The position numbers and the translations under genes are program-made. The notes beneath the pieces are model-generated. The model did no database searches. It was not told the DNA's origin and saw nothing but the letters and a program-made list of their open reading frames with translations. A DNA stretch of 12,737 nucleotides from NCBI GenBank assembly GCA_023430685.1, contig JAEYZH010000076.1, positions 1 to 12,737 of the forward strand, read 5' to 3'. How positions within the stretch are numbered: position 1 is the first letter of the stretch; the number at the start of each line of letters is the position of its first letter. The DNA comes from Pseudomonadota bacterium. Lineage in GTDB: Bacteria; Pseudomonadota; Gammaproteobacteria; Xanthomonadales; Rhodanobacteraceae. Positions 6,890-12,737 of this stretch are shown piece by piece.

Positions 6890-7600
6890 ATGGAGCGGCG
6901 TGCGACCGCGACGGCGGCGGACACGCGCGCGAGGGCGGTGCTGGCCACGATGGCGCTGCTCGCGCTCGTGATCGCGGCCGTCGCGGCATGGGTCATGAAC
7001 CCAGGCCTCGAGTGGCCCGAGGCAGCGGACCTGCTCGACGCGGCAGCGCGCTTCGGTCGCTGGCCGCCGGCGCCGTTGCTCGCGCTCGCATGCTTCGCGA
7101 TCGGCGGCCTCGTCGTGTTCCCGGTCAACCTGCTGATCGCGGCGAGCATCATCGCGTTCGGACCGATCGGCGGCGGCGTGGTCGCGCTCGCGGGGTCGGT
7201 GCTGAGTGCGTGGATCGTGCACGAACTCGGGCGCCGGCTGCCGCCCGGCACGGCGCTGCGCTGGTTCGGCGAGCGTGGCGAGCGCCTGCGCAGGCGCATC
7301 GTGGGCCACGGCTTGCTCGCGGTCGCGATCGTGCGCATCGTGCCGATCGCGCCGTACAGCGTGGTCGGATTCGTGTCGGGCGTCGCACGCGTGCGACGCA
7401 CCGACTATCTCGTCGGCACCGCGCTCGGCATGGCGCCCGGCATCATGCTGTACGCACTGTTCGTCGATCGCGCGCTCGCGGTGCTGGTCGACCCGCATCC
7501 GCTCGCATGGCTGCTGCTCGCGACGGCGCTTGCGCTGCTGGTTGCGTTCGTGTTCGGCGCGCGCGCATGGCAGCGGCGCCGCAACGCGAGGCACGCATGA
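6890..7600 (+). CDS. VTT-domain (TVP38/TMEM64, DedA-like) membrane protein
   Basis: This is a 236-residue polytopic inner-membrane protein. Hydrophobic segments lie at about 16-36, 62-85, 86-112, 143-168, 174-199 and 204-226. The VTT (formerly SNARE-associated/DedA) signature is visible: FPVNLL...GPIGGG in the first half and RIVPIAPYSVVGFVSG, then GTALGMAPG, in the second. DedA and VTT proteins include lipid flippases and scramblases (established for UptA/DedA carrier-lipid recycling and for eukaryotic TMEM41B/VMP1), so phospholipid or lipid-carrier movement is the best guess. The start is supported by TGAGG (6876-6880), which overlaps the stop of the preceding gene. The stop overlaps the next ATG (ATGA at 7597-7600), indicating translational coupling. 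Pairing with a PLD enzyme supports a lipid role. The substrate cannot be read from sequence. Confidence 0.9.
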   Translation: MERRATATAADTRARAVLATMALLALVIAAVAAWVMNPGLEWPEAADLLDAAARFGRWPPAPLLALACFAIGGLVVFPVNLLIAASIIAFGPIGGGVVALAGSVLSAWIVHELGRRLPPGTALRWFGERGERLRRRIVGHGLLAVAIVRIVPIAPYSVVGFVSGVARVRRTDYLVGTALGMAPGIMLYALFVDRALAVLVDPHPLAWLLLATALALLVAFVFGARAWQRRRNARHA

Positions 7601-8286
7601 AGCTGCGCGTCGCGACATGGAACATGCACGCCGGCGTCGGCCTCGACGGCCGCTTCGCGCCCGAGCGCATCGCGCGCGTGCTCGCGGAGCTCGATGCCGA
7701 CATCGTCGCACTGCAGGAATTCGGATCGCGGCGCGCCTACGACATGCTTGCCCGCCTCGAGCAGGCAGCGGGCGCGCGCGGCATCGCGATGCCGACCTTC
7801 AGCAAGCTCGGCTGCGATTTCGGCAACGTGGTGCTGAGCCGCCTGCCGGTGCTGGCCAGCGCCTGCATCGATCTCGCCTGCGACCGTCGCGAGCCGCGCA
7901 ATGCGGTCGATCTCCTCGTCGACGCCAGACCGGCAGGGACCTTGCGCGTGGTGGCGACCCACCTCGGCCTCGGCCGTCGCGAACGGCAGTCCCAGTTGGC
8001 CCGGCTCGACGCGCTGCTCGGCGACGCGGGCGGCGCGCCGACCGTGCTGCTCGGCGACTTCAACGAATGGCGCCCGCGCGCGCTCGCGCGATTCGAAACC
8101 GCGTTCGGTCGCAGCCGCGCGCCTGCGACGTTCCCGTCGCCGTTCCCGCTCGCCGCGCTCGACCGCATCCTCGTCGCGCCGGCCGCGTCCCTGGTCGCGC
8201 TCGACGTGCATCGCAGCCGCACCGCGCGCATCGCGTCGGACCACCTGCCGCTGGTCGCGACACTGGAATGGCCCAATCCGCCGTAG
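7597..8286 (+). CDS. Endonuclease/exonuclease/phosphatase (EEP) family protein, YbhP-like
   Basis: This is a 229-residue soluble protein of the EEP fold, a metal-dependent phosphodiesterase family that includes AP endonucleases, DNase I, sphingomyelinases and inositol phosphatases. All the usual motifs are present: TWNMH (Asn9), LQEF (Glu41, metal ligand), ATHLGLG (His122), GDFN (Asp154, Asn156), LDRILV (Asp189) and SDHLPL (Asp215, His216). No signal peptide is seen. The start codon overlaps the VTT stop (ATGA), with GAGG 5 nt upstream. E. coli ybhP sits beside clsB, and this arrangement is similar, so a phospholipid or phosphodiester substrate is more likely than DNA (inference). The stop codon TAG is the TAG of a REP-like element, so the last residues may have been set by that insertion. 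Confidence 0.9.
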   Translation: MKLRVATWNMHAGVGLDGRFAPERIARVLAELDADIVALQEFGSRRAYDMLARLEQAAGARGIAMPTFSKLGCDFGNVVLSRLPVLASACIDLACDRREPRNAVDLLVDARPAGTLRVVATHLGLGRRERQSQLARLDALLGDAGGAPTVLLGDFNEWRPRALARFETAFGRSRAPATFPSPFPLAALDRILVAPAASLVALDVHRSRTARIASDHLPLVATLEWPNPP

Positions 8287-8375
8287 GAGCCCACCCTGAG
8301 GGCGATCCGAGCAGGAAACAGGTTGCGCGATGACACGCGGGATGGTGCGATCGCGCACAGGGTGCGCTCCTACGG
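8281..8375. repeat. REP-like inverted pair (BIME) between convergent genes
   Basis: The left copy, starting CCGTAGGAGC (8281-8290), and the right copy, ending GCTCCTACGG (8366-8375), are inverted. They match over 27 positions (8281-8307 against 8349-8375) with three mismatches. The right copy has its own perfect hairpin, GCGCAC/GTGCGC at 8353-8367. The left has a weaker GCCC/GGGC stem at 8289-8303. GTAGGAGC-headed palindromes of this type are common repetitive extragenic elements in Xanthomonadales and pseudomonads, mobilised by RAYT (TnpA-REP) enzymes. No RAYT gene is in the window. The location between two converging genes is typical, and the pair may end transcription in both directions. 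Confidence 0.8.
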
Positions 8376-8437
8376 GAGAGGCGTCGCCAGGGCAACTGCA
8401 GGCTGGCGCGAAGGACACGCGCCTCGGCAGCGCACGC

Positions 8438-9820
8438 TCAGCACTCGATCACGTTGACCGCGAGGCCGCCGCGCGAGGTTTCCTTGTACTTGTCCTGCAT
8501 GTCGCGGCCGGTCTCGCGCATCGTCTTGATGACCTTGTCGAGGCTGACCTTGTGCTTGCCGTCGCCGCGCATCGCCATGCGGCTTGCGTTGATCGCCTTG
8601 ACCGAACCCATCGCGTTGCGCTCGATGCACGGAATCTGCACGAGCCCGCCGATCGGGTCGCAGGTGAGGCCGAGGTTGTGTTCCATGCCGATCTCGGCCG
8701 CGTTCTCCACCTGGCTGCAGCTTCCACCGAGCGCCGCGGTGAGGCCCGCCGCGGCCATCGAGCAGGCGACGCCGACCTCGCCCTGGCAGCCGACTTCGGC
8801 GCCCGAGATCGAGGCATTCTCCTTGTAGAGGATGCCGATCGCAGCCGCCGTCATCAGGTAGTCGCGGATACCCTGCTGCGTCGCACCGGGAATGAAGCGC
8901 TCGTAGTAGTGGCCGACCGCCGGGATGATGCCGGCCGCGCCGTTGGTCGGTGCAGTCACGACGCGCCCGCCCGCGGCGTTCTCCTCGTTGACCGCGAGTG
9001 CGTAGAGGTTGACCCAGTCGAGCGTCGTCAGCGGATCGCGCATCGCGGCTTCCGGGCGCGCCGACAGCTCCGCATGCAGGGCCGGCGCGCGTCTGCTCAC
9101 GTGCAGGCCGCCCGGCAGCGTGCCGGGTGAGCGGATTCCGCGCGCGACGCAGGACTGCATCGCGTGCCAGAGCTCGTCCAGTCCCGCGTCGATCTCCTCG
9201 CGCGTGCGCCAGGCCTGCTCGTTCTCGTACATCAGTTCCGCGATCGTCATGCACTTGTCCGCGCAGCGTCGCAGCAACTCATCGCCCGAGTGGAACGGAT
9301 GCGCCAGCGGCGTCTCGTCCGCGACGATGCGGTCTTCGGCTGCCTCGTCCTCGTTCACGACGAATCCGCCGCCTACGGAGTAGTAGTCGCGCGTCGCGAT
9401 GACCTGGTCGGCCGCGTCGTACGCGGTGAAGCGCATGCCGTTGGTGTGGAACGGCAGCTTCTGGCGCTTGTTCATCACGAGGTCGCGCTTCTCTTCGAAC
9501 GCGATCTCGTGCGAACCGTGCAGTCGCACGCGCTTGCTCGAGCGGATGCGTTCGAGCGCCGCGGGGATCAGGTCGGGGTCGATCTCGTTCGGCCAATGGC
9601 CTTCGAGGCCCATCAGCACCGCCTTGTCCGTGCCGTGCCCGCGCCCGGTCAGCGCGAGCGATCCGAACACCTCGGCGCGCATGCGCGCGACCCGATGAAG
9701 CTCGCCGCTTTCGGCGAGCCAGCGCTCGACGAAGCGCGCGGCCGCGCGCATCGGCCCGACCGTATGCGAGGACGAGGGTCCGATGCCGATCTTGAAAAGG
9801 TCGAAGACGCTGACGGCCAT
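8438..9820 (-). CDS. sdaA: L-serine ammonia-lyase (L-serine dehydratase), [4Fe-4S] single-chain type
   Basis: This 460-residue enzyme converts L-serine to pyruvate and ammonia using an oxygen-sensitive [4Fe-4S] cluster instead of PLP. The N-terminal beta domain opens with the family signature SVFDLFKIGIGPSSSHTVGP. The C-terminal alpha domain holds the cluster cysteines Cys345 (GCQGEVG), Cys387 (LTCDPIGG) and Cys398 (IPCIERN). The chain ends in Cys460, matching the tail-in-mouth C-terminal cysteine described for the Legionella enzyme (343, 385, 396, 458; a constant offset of two). The length is exactly that of the family. The ATG at 9820 fits the conserved N-terminus, although no strong ribosome binding site is visible. 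The gene is alone, divergent from the glutaredoxin-like gene and convergent with the PLD operon. No serine transporter is adjacent. Confidence 0.97.
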   Translation of the reverse strand: MAVSVFDLFKIGIGPSSSHTVGPMRAAARFVERWLAESGELHRVARMRAEVFGSLALTGRGHGTDKAVLMGLEGHWPNEIDPDLIPAALERIRSSKRVRLHGSHEIAFEEKRDLVMNKRQKLPFHTNGMRFTAYDAADQVIATRDYYSVGGGFVVNEDEAAEDRIVADETPLAHPFHSGDELLRRCADKCMTIAELMYENEQAWRTREEIDAGLDELWHAMQSCVARGIRSPGTLPGGLHVSRRAPALHAELSARPEAAMRDPLTTLDWVNLYALAVNEENAAGGRVVTAPTNGAAGIIPAVGHYYERFIPGATQQGIRDYLMTAAAIGILYKENASISGAEVGCQGEVGVACSMAAAGLTAALGGSCSQVENAAEIGMEHNLGLTCDPIGGLVQIPCIERNAMGSVKAINASRMAMRGDGKHKVSLDKVIKTMRETGRDMQDKYKETSRGGLAVNVIEC

Positions 9821-9862
9821 GGCGCGGAATGTGGTGGATGAACCGCTATTCTACGCTGCCCC

Positions 9863-9881
9863 CGCGCGCGTGCCGCGCGCG
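9863..9881 (+). repeat. Alternating CG hairpin in the glutaredoxin gene leader
   Basis: CGCGCGCG (9863-9870) and CGCGCGCG (9874-9881) flank TGC, forming a perfect 8-bp stem. It lies 22 nt upstream of the glutaredoxin start, between a TATTCT sequence (9847-9852) and the weak GGAA ribosome binding site (9892-9895). Such alternating CG tracts can also adopt Z-form DNA. It may be no more than a product of high GC. Confidence 0.4.
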
Positions 9882-9903
9882 CGACCTCGACGGAACCCCG
9901 CCC

Positions 9904-10137
9904 ATGCGCTTGACCCTGTTCCAGCGTGACGATTGCCCGCTGTGCGACCAGGCACTCGCGGTGCTCGCGCACGCGCGCGCACCGGAGTTCGAGACGGTGT
10001 GGATCGACGCCGATGACGCGCTCGAACATCGCTACGGCGCGCGCGTGCCGGTGCTGCGCGATGAGGACGGTGCGCGCGAACTCGAGTGGCCGTTCGACCC
10101 GGACGCGGTGCGCGCGTTCGTGCGGCACGGGGCCTAG
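9904..10137 (+). CDS. Small glutaredoxin-family (DUF836-like) protein
   Basis: This is a 77-residue thioredoxin-fold protein. The redox motif CPLC is at residues 11-14, straight after the first beta strand, and the expected cis-proline follows in RVPVL (Pro49). Length and layout fit the short glutaredoxin-like DUF836 group. The ATG at 9904 is chosen because it puts the first strand (MRLTLFQRDDC) at the N-terminus as in relatives. An earlier in-frame start at 9829 would add about 25 unrelated residues over the promoter region. The ribosome binding site is weak (GGAA, 8 nt upstream). A role as a thiol-disulfide reductase or in Fe-S handling is inferred from fold. Lying beside the oxygen-sensitive Fe-S enzyme SdaA, which is divergently transcribed, is suggestive but not evidence of partnership. 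Confidence 0.88.
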   Translation: MRLTLFQRDDCPLCDQALAVLAHARAPEFETVWIDADDALEHRYGARVPVLRDEDGARELEWPFDPDAVRAFVRHGA

Positions 10138-10216
10138 GGCGGCGCCCGGCGGCCCGCGATGCGTCCTTGCGGTCGGGAACTGCGTCGGCAGCGCGGATTC
10201 CGCCGCCTCGGCGTGA

Positions 10217-11602
10217 TCATTCGAAGCCGTCGTCGAACAGCGTGTCGATGACGATGCGCGCGGCCATGAAGTTCGAATCGGCGCTCGCGGTCGCGGCCAC
10301 GCCGCCGATCACGAGGTAGCCGTCCTGGATGCGGCCGCGCACGCCCGCATCGAACAGGTTGCCGCCGATGTCGAGCGGCAGCATGCGCTTGCCGGCGAAG
10401 CCGAAACTCGGGTCCAGCTGGCCATCGAGGCCGAGCCGCGCGAGCGCGATGTCGGGCGACGGTTCGCCCGCGAAGCCGACGAACACGAACTTGCCGTCCG
10501 GCTGCAGCGTGCCGCCGTAGGCGATGTCGTGGTTGTCGTCACCGAGGTCGAACGCGACGGTGGCCTTGCCGCCGGTGCCGAAGCCCGGATCCGGCGTGCC
10601 GTCCGGCTGCAGCTTGACGACCGCGAAGTCGTATCCGCTGGCCTTGACGCCGCCGCTCACGAAGATCGAGCCGTCCGGGGCGAGCACGAGCTCGAGTGCG
10701 GTGTCTTCGAGCGTATCGCCGAGGTCGAACGCGACCGTCACGCGCCCGTCGCCGCCGAAGTTCGGGTCGAACGAGCCGTTCGGAAGCAGCCTCGCGATCG
10801 CGAAATCGTTCGCGCTGCTGCCACCGTTCGCGGCGGCGCCGGCGATGAGGATGTTGCCCGCGCCATCGATCGCAATGCTGCTCGCGATGTCGTCCGGGAA
10901 GTTCGGGTCGAGGTCGAACGAGAACGTCAGGCGTCCGTCCGAGTCGAAGCTGGTGTCGCGGCTGCCATCCGCATTCAGGCGCGCGACGGCGATATCGGTG
11001 TCGTTCGGACCCACATCGGCCGAACCGACCACGACGAGTTTTCCGTTCGCGAGTTGGACCGCATCGAGGGCCCGATCCTCATCGTCGCCCCCGAGGTTGA
11101 ACTCGACATACGCCTTGCCGTCGCCGCTGAAGCTCGTGTCGAGCGTGCCGTTCGTGTTGAAACGCGCGAGTTTGAAGTCGCTGTCGTCGAGCGCCACGCC
11201 GGTATCGGGGCCCTCGCCGATCAAGACGATCTTGCCGTCCGCCTGGACGATCGTGTTGAACGTTCCGTCGTAGGCCTCGCCAGTGCCGATCGCGGCCGTG
11301 GTCCACCCGTCGAAGCTGAAGGCGGAGTCGAGGTCGCCATCGCGGGTCAGGCGTGCGACCGCGAAGTCCGTGCCGGTCGCGCCGGCACTGATGGTGCCGC
11401 CGAGCACGATGCGCCCATCCGGTGCGAACGCGAGTCCGAACGCCGTCGAGAATGCTCCCATTTCGACGACGGCCACGCCATTGATGCCGAATCCCGGGTC
11501 GAGGTCGCCGTCGCGCGCCTGCGCGTCGGCGACGAGAAGGCCGATCGCGACGAGGCCGATCGCGATGAGGCCGGTGCGGGTTGCGCGATGTCGATGGTGC
11601 AT
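10217..11602 (-). CDS. Secreted delta-60 repeat protein, seven repeats, DGFE tail
   Basis: This is a 461-residue exported protein. The ATG at 11602 is chosen because GAGGGGA lies 5 nt upstream (complement of 11608-11614) and the protein then begins with a signal peptide (basic MHHRHRATR, a hydrophobic core, cleavage after AQA at about residue 29). The mature chain is seven units of about 60 residues following the delta-60 pattern: GxLDxxFGxxG, a hydrophobic strand, PDGKIxxxG, then DFAxARL. Seven units match a seven-bladed beta-propeller. No catalytic residues are evident; binding or surface roles are possible. The last residues are LFDDGFE. An 8-residue acidic stretch in the third repeat (GGDDEDRA) might bind metal (speculative). 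The paralogous gene lies 77 bp upstream in the same direction, so the pair probably arose by duplication and may be co-transcribed. Confidence 0.9.
   Translation of the reverse strand: MHHRHRATRTGLIAIGLVAIGLLVADAQARDGDLDPGFGINGVAVVEMGAFSTAFGLAFAPDGRIVLGGTISAGATGTDFAVARLTRDGDLDSAFSFDGWTTAAIGTGEAYDGTFNTIVQADGKIVLIGEGPDTGVALDDSDFKLARFNTNGTLDTSFSGDGKAYVEFNLGGDDEDRALDAVQLANGKLVVVGSADVGPNDTDIAVARLNADGSRDTSFDSDGRLTFSFDLDPNFPDDIASSIAIDGAGNILIAGAAANGGSSANDFAIARLLPNGSFDPNFGGDGRVTVAFDLGDTLEDTALELVLAPDGSIFVSGGVKASGYDFAVVKLQPDGTPDPGFGTGGKATVAFDLGDDNHDIAYGGTLQPDGKFVFVGFAGEPSPDIALARLGLDGQLDPSFGFAGKRMLPLDIGGNLFDAGVRGRIQDGYLVIGGVAATASADSNFMAARIVIDTLFDDGFE
10220..10240 (-). other. C-terminal LFDDGFE tail motif
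   Basis: The final seven residues of the seven-repeat protein are LFDDGFE, directly followed by TGA. They come after the last propeller strand and are not part of the delta-60 repeat consensus. The same motif ends the paralogue and occurs inside the S8 protease. Confidence 0.75.
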
Positions 11603-11679
11603 CTTCGTCCCCTCGTGCGAATCGGAATGGCGCCCGTGATCCCGTCTAACGCAAAAGCGCGCGCCGACGTGCCAGGCGC

Positions 11680-12737
11680 CTACTGGAATCCGTCGGCGAA
11701 CAACAGGTCGATCTCCAGTCGCACGACGAAGTTGTCGATGCCGTTGGGCAGCGGCTCGACGACGCCGATGCCGCCGATCAACAGGCGCGACCCCTGCCAC
11801 GCGAAGTTGAGGAATGCCTGCGAATCCGCCGTCGAAAGGCCGAGCAGGTAGCTGCGCTTGCCCTGGTTGCCGAACCCGAGATCGAGCGTGCCGTCGGGCT
11901 TGAGGCGCGCAACGGCCCCCGCGAGGCCTGTCGCGGCATGCTGGGCCGCGCCCGCGAGCATCAGGCGCCCGTTCGCTTCCTCCACGACGGCCAGGCCGAG
12001 GTCCTGCCCGTTCGGGACGAGGTCGAACGGCACCAGCGTGCGACCGCCGATGCCGAATCCGGCATCGAGCGAACCGTCGGGCAGGAAGCGGGCAATCGCG
12101 AAGTCGGTGTTGCTGCCGGCGCCGACCGACGCAGGCCCCACGACGACGATCCGTCCGTCGCGCTGCAGCGTGAAGTTGATGCCCTGGTCCGAGTTGCTGC
12201 CGCCGAGGTCGAAGGCGACCGTCGTGCGTCCGTCGGCATCGAAGTTCGCGTCGGGCTGCCCGTTCGCCAGCAACCGCGCAAGTGCGAAATCCGCGTTGGC
12301 CGGACCGTTGTCGGCGAGACCCACCAGCAGGATCCGTCCCTCGTCGTCGAGCGCGATCCGCCTCAGCATGTCGGTCGAATCGCCTGCCGGCAGATCGAAG
12401 TCGAGCGTGACCTTGCCGGTCAGGTTGAACGATGCATCGGGCGTGCCGTCCGCGAGCAGGCGCACGAGCCCGAAGTCCGAGCCCTGGCTGCGCGCCACCG
12501 TGCCTGCGACGAGGATCCGCCCGTTCGCGGTGATCGCGACGTCCATGCCCTGGTCGCTGCCGGTCCCGCCCGCGAGGTCGAACGCCACCGTGCGTTTCCC
12601 GCTGCCGCCGCCGAAGCCGGTGTCGAGTTCGCCGTCGGGCAGCAGTTGCACGATGGCGAAATCCTGGCCCTGGCTCGACGCATCGGGCTGCGTTGCCCCG
12701 ACCACGACGATGCGTCCATCCGCGTGCAGCGCCAGGC
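11680..12737 (-). CDS. Secreted delta-60 repeat protein, 5'-truncated by the window edge, DGFQ tail
   Basis: This is the C-terminal part, about 352 residues, of a paralogue of the downstream delta-60 protein. The reading frame stays open to the window end: the codons before 12705 read LALHADGRIVV, a standard repeat strand, so the GTG at 12705 is internal and the true start lies outside. Five full units (GELDTGFG, GTPDASFN, GQPDANFD, GSLDAGFG, GTLDLGFG) and one partial unit are visible. If it also forms a seven-bladed propeller, roughly one more unit plus a signal peptide is missing. The last unit is degenerate (AWQGSRLLIGG). The chain ends LFADGFQ then TAG. It is the upstream member of the tandem pair, 77 bp from the next start, with no clear terminator between. 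Function unknown; an exported propeller scaffold or binding protein is the likely class. Confidence 0.88.
   Translation of the reverse strand, partial: LALHADGRIVVVGATQPDASSQGQDFAIVQLLPDGELDTGFGGGSGKRTVAFDLAGGTGSDQGMDVAITANGRILVAGTVARSQGSDFGLVRLLADGTPDASFNLTGKVTLDFDLPAGDSTDMLRRIALDDEGRILLVGLADNGPANADFALARLLANGQPDANFDADGRTTVAFDLGGSNSDQGINFTLQRDGRIVVVGPASVGAGSNTDFAIARFLPDGSLDAGFGIGGRTLVPFDLVPNGQDLGLAVVEEANGRLMLAGAAQHAATGLAGAVARLKPDGTLDLGFGNQGKRSYLLGLSTADSQAFLNFAWQGSRLLIGGIGVVEPLPNGIDNFVVRLEIDLLFADGFQ
11683..11703 (-). other. C-terminal LFADGFQ tail motif
   Basis: The last seven residues before TAG (11680-11682) are LFADGFQ, preceded by LEID. The paralogue has VIDTLFDDGFE at the same place, and the protease has EDVIFADGFD internally. 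Confidence 0.75.

Larger units (their letters stand above)
10217..12737 (-). repeat. Tandem delta-60 coding repeats, about 180-bp period
   Basis: The two propeller genes are built of protein repeats that also show at DNA level. The complement-strand block gaggtcgaa (encoding FDL) recurs near 10544, 10721, 10910 and 11093, and again near 12019, 12205, 12391 (as agatcgaa) and 12574, giving spacings of 177-190 bp. About seven units are in the downstream gene and five full units plus a partial one in the visible part of the upstream gene. Confidence 0.85.

Noticed and set aside
5109..6989. A 626-codon minus-strand open frame opposite the PLD gene
   Set aside because: Low-complexity Arg/Val/Asp-rich translation without motifs. 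The plus strand has two HKD motifs and a lipobox.
8330..9130. A plus-strand open frame starting in the REP pair and running into sdaA
   Set aside because: It is antisense to a fully conserved sdaA, begins inside repeat DNA, and has no ribosome binding site or domain.
10138..10216. Terminator between the convergent glutaredoxin and delta-60 genes
   Set aside because: Only short GC-rich partial palindromes (for example GCGGA-T-TCCGC with a one-base loop) and no T-run on either strand. Nothing supportable is seen in this 79-bp gap.
11661..11679. Possible terminator between the two delta-60 genes (GGCGC/GCGCC arms, then GCGCTTTT on the minus strand)
   Set aside because: The stem is only 5 bp with a 9-nt loop, and the T-run is four bases and offset by several nucleotides. 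It is too weak to call.
10529..11851. A 440-codon plus-strand open frame across the delta-60 genes
   Set aside because: It runs antisense through the repeats and across the gap between the two paralogues. Its regular composition reflects the repeats on the other strand.
10217..12737. CRISPR-like periodicity in the delta-60 region
   Set aside because: The period is about 180 bp, the repeats are diverged and in frame with a protein repeat, and there are no short identical repeats with unique spacers.

Overview
The window is dense, GC-rich bacterial chromosome. A YoaA/DinG helicase, an [4Fe-4S] L-serine dehydratase, an IPTL-CTERM-like secreted protein, delta-60 repeat proteins with a DGFE-type tail and a GTAGGAGC-type REP pair together suggest a gammaproteobacterium of the Xanthomonadales (Lysobacterales), perhaps Rhodanobacteraceae. 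This placement is inferred from gene content and has not been tested. No tRNA, rRNA, CRISPR array, transposase or integrase was seen.

Layout. (1) 1-1125 (+) is the C-terminal part of a YoaA-like XPD-family helicase. (2) 1209-1703 (+) is a small secreted protein with a C-terminal IPTL-CTERM-like sorting signal, followed by a 362-bp non-coding stretch with visibly lower GC, several inverted repeats and a likely promoter. (3) 2066-5020 (+) is a large secreted subtilisin-family (S8) protease with propeptide, PA insert and C-terminal sandwich domains, closed by a two-hairpin terminator. (4) 5286-8286 (+) is a tight three-gene operon: a phospholipase-D lipoprotein (ClsC-like), a VTT/DedA-type membrane protein and an endonuclease/exonuclease/phosphatase-fold protein. 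The last two genes overlap by ATGA. (5) A REP-like inverted pair at 8281-8375 separates this operon from the convergent sdaA gene (8438-9820, -) and supplies the stop codon of the third operon gene. (6) A small glutaredoxin-like gene (9904-10137, +) diverges from sdaA. (7) 10217 to the window end (-) holds two tandem secreted delta-60 repeat beta-propeller proteins. The second is cut by the window edge.

Three themes stand out. First, much of the window codes for the cell envelope or exterior: a protease, two propellers, a CTERM protein, a lipoprotein PLD and a VTT membrane protein. Second, three of the secreted proteins share a short motif, (I/L)F(A/D)DGF(E/Q/D). It is at the extreme C-terminus in both propellers and at an inter-domain junction in the protease. 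It looks like an unnamed C-terminal tag and is the best candidate here for something undescribed. Third, the PLD-VTT-EEP operon looks like a phospholipid synthesis or remodelling module whose joint role is not established.
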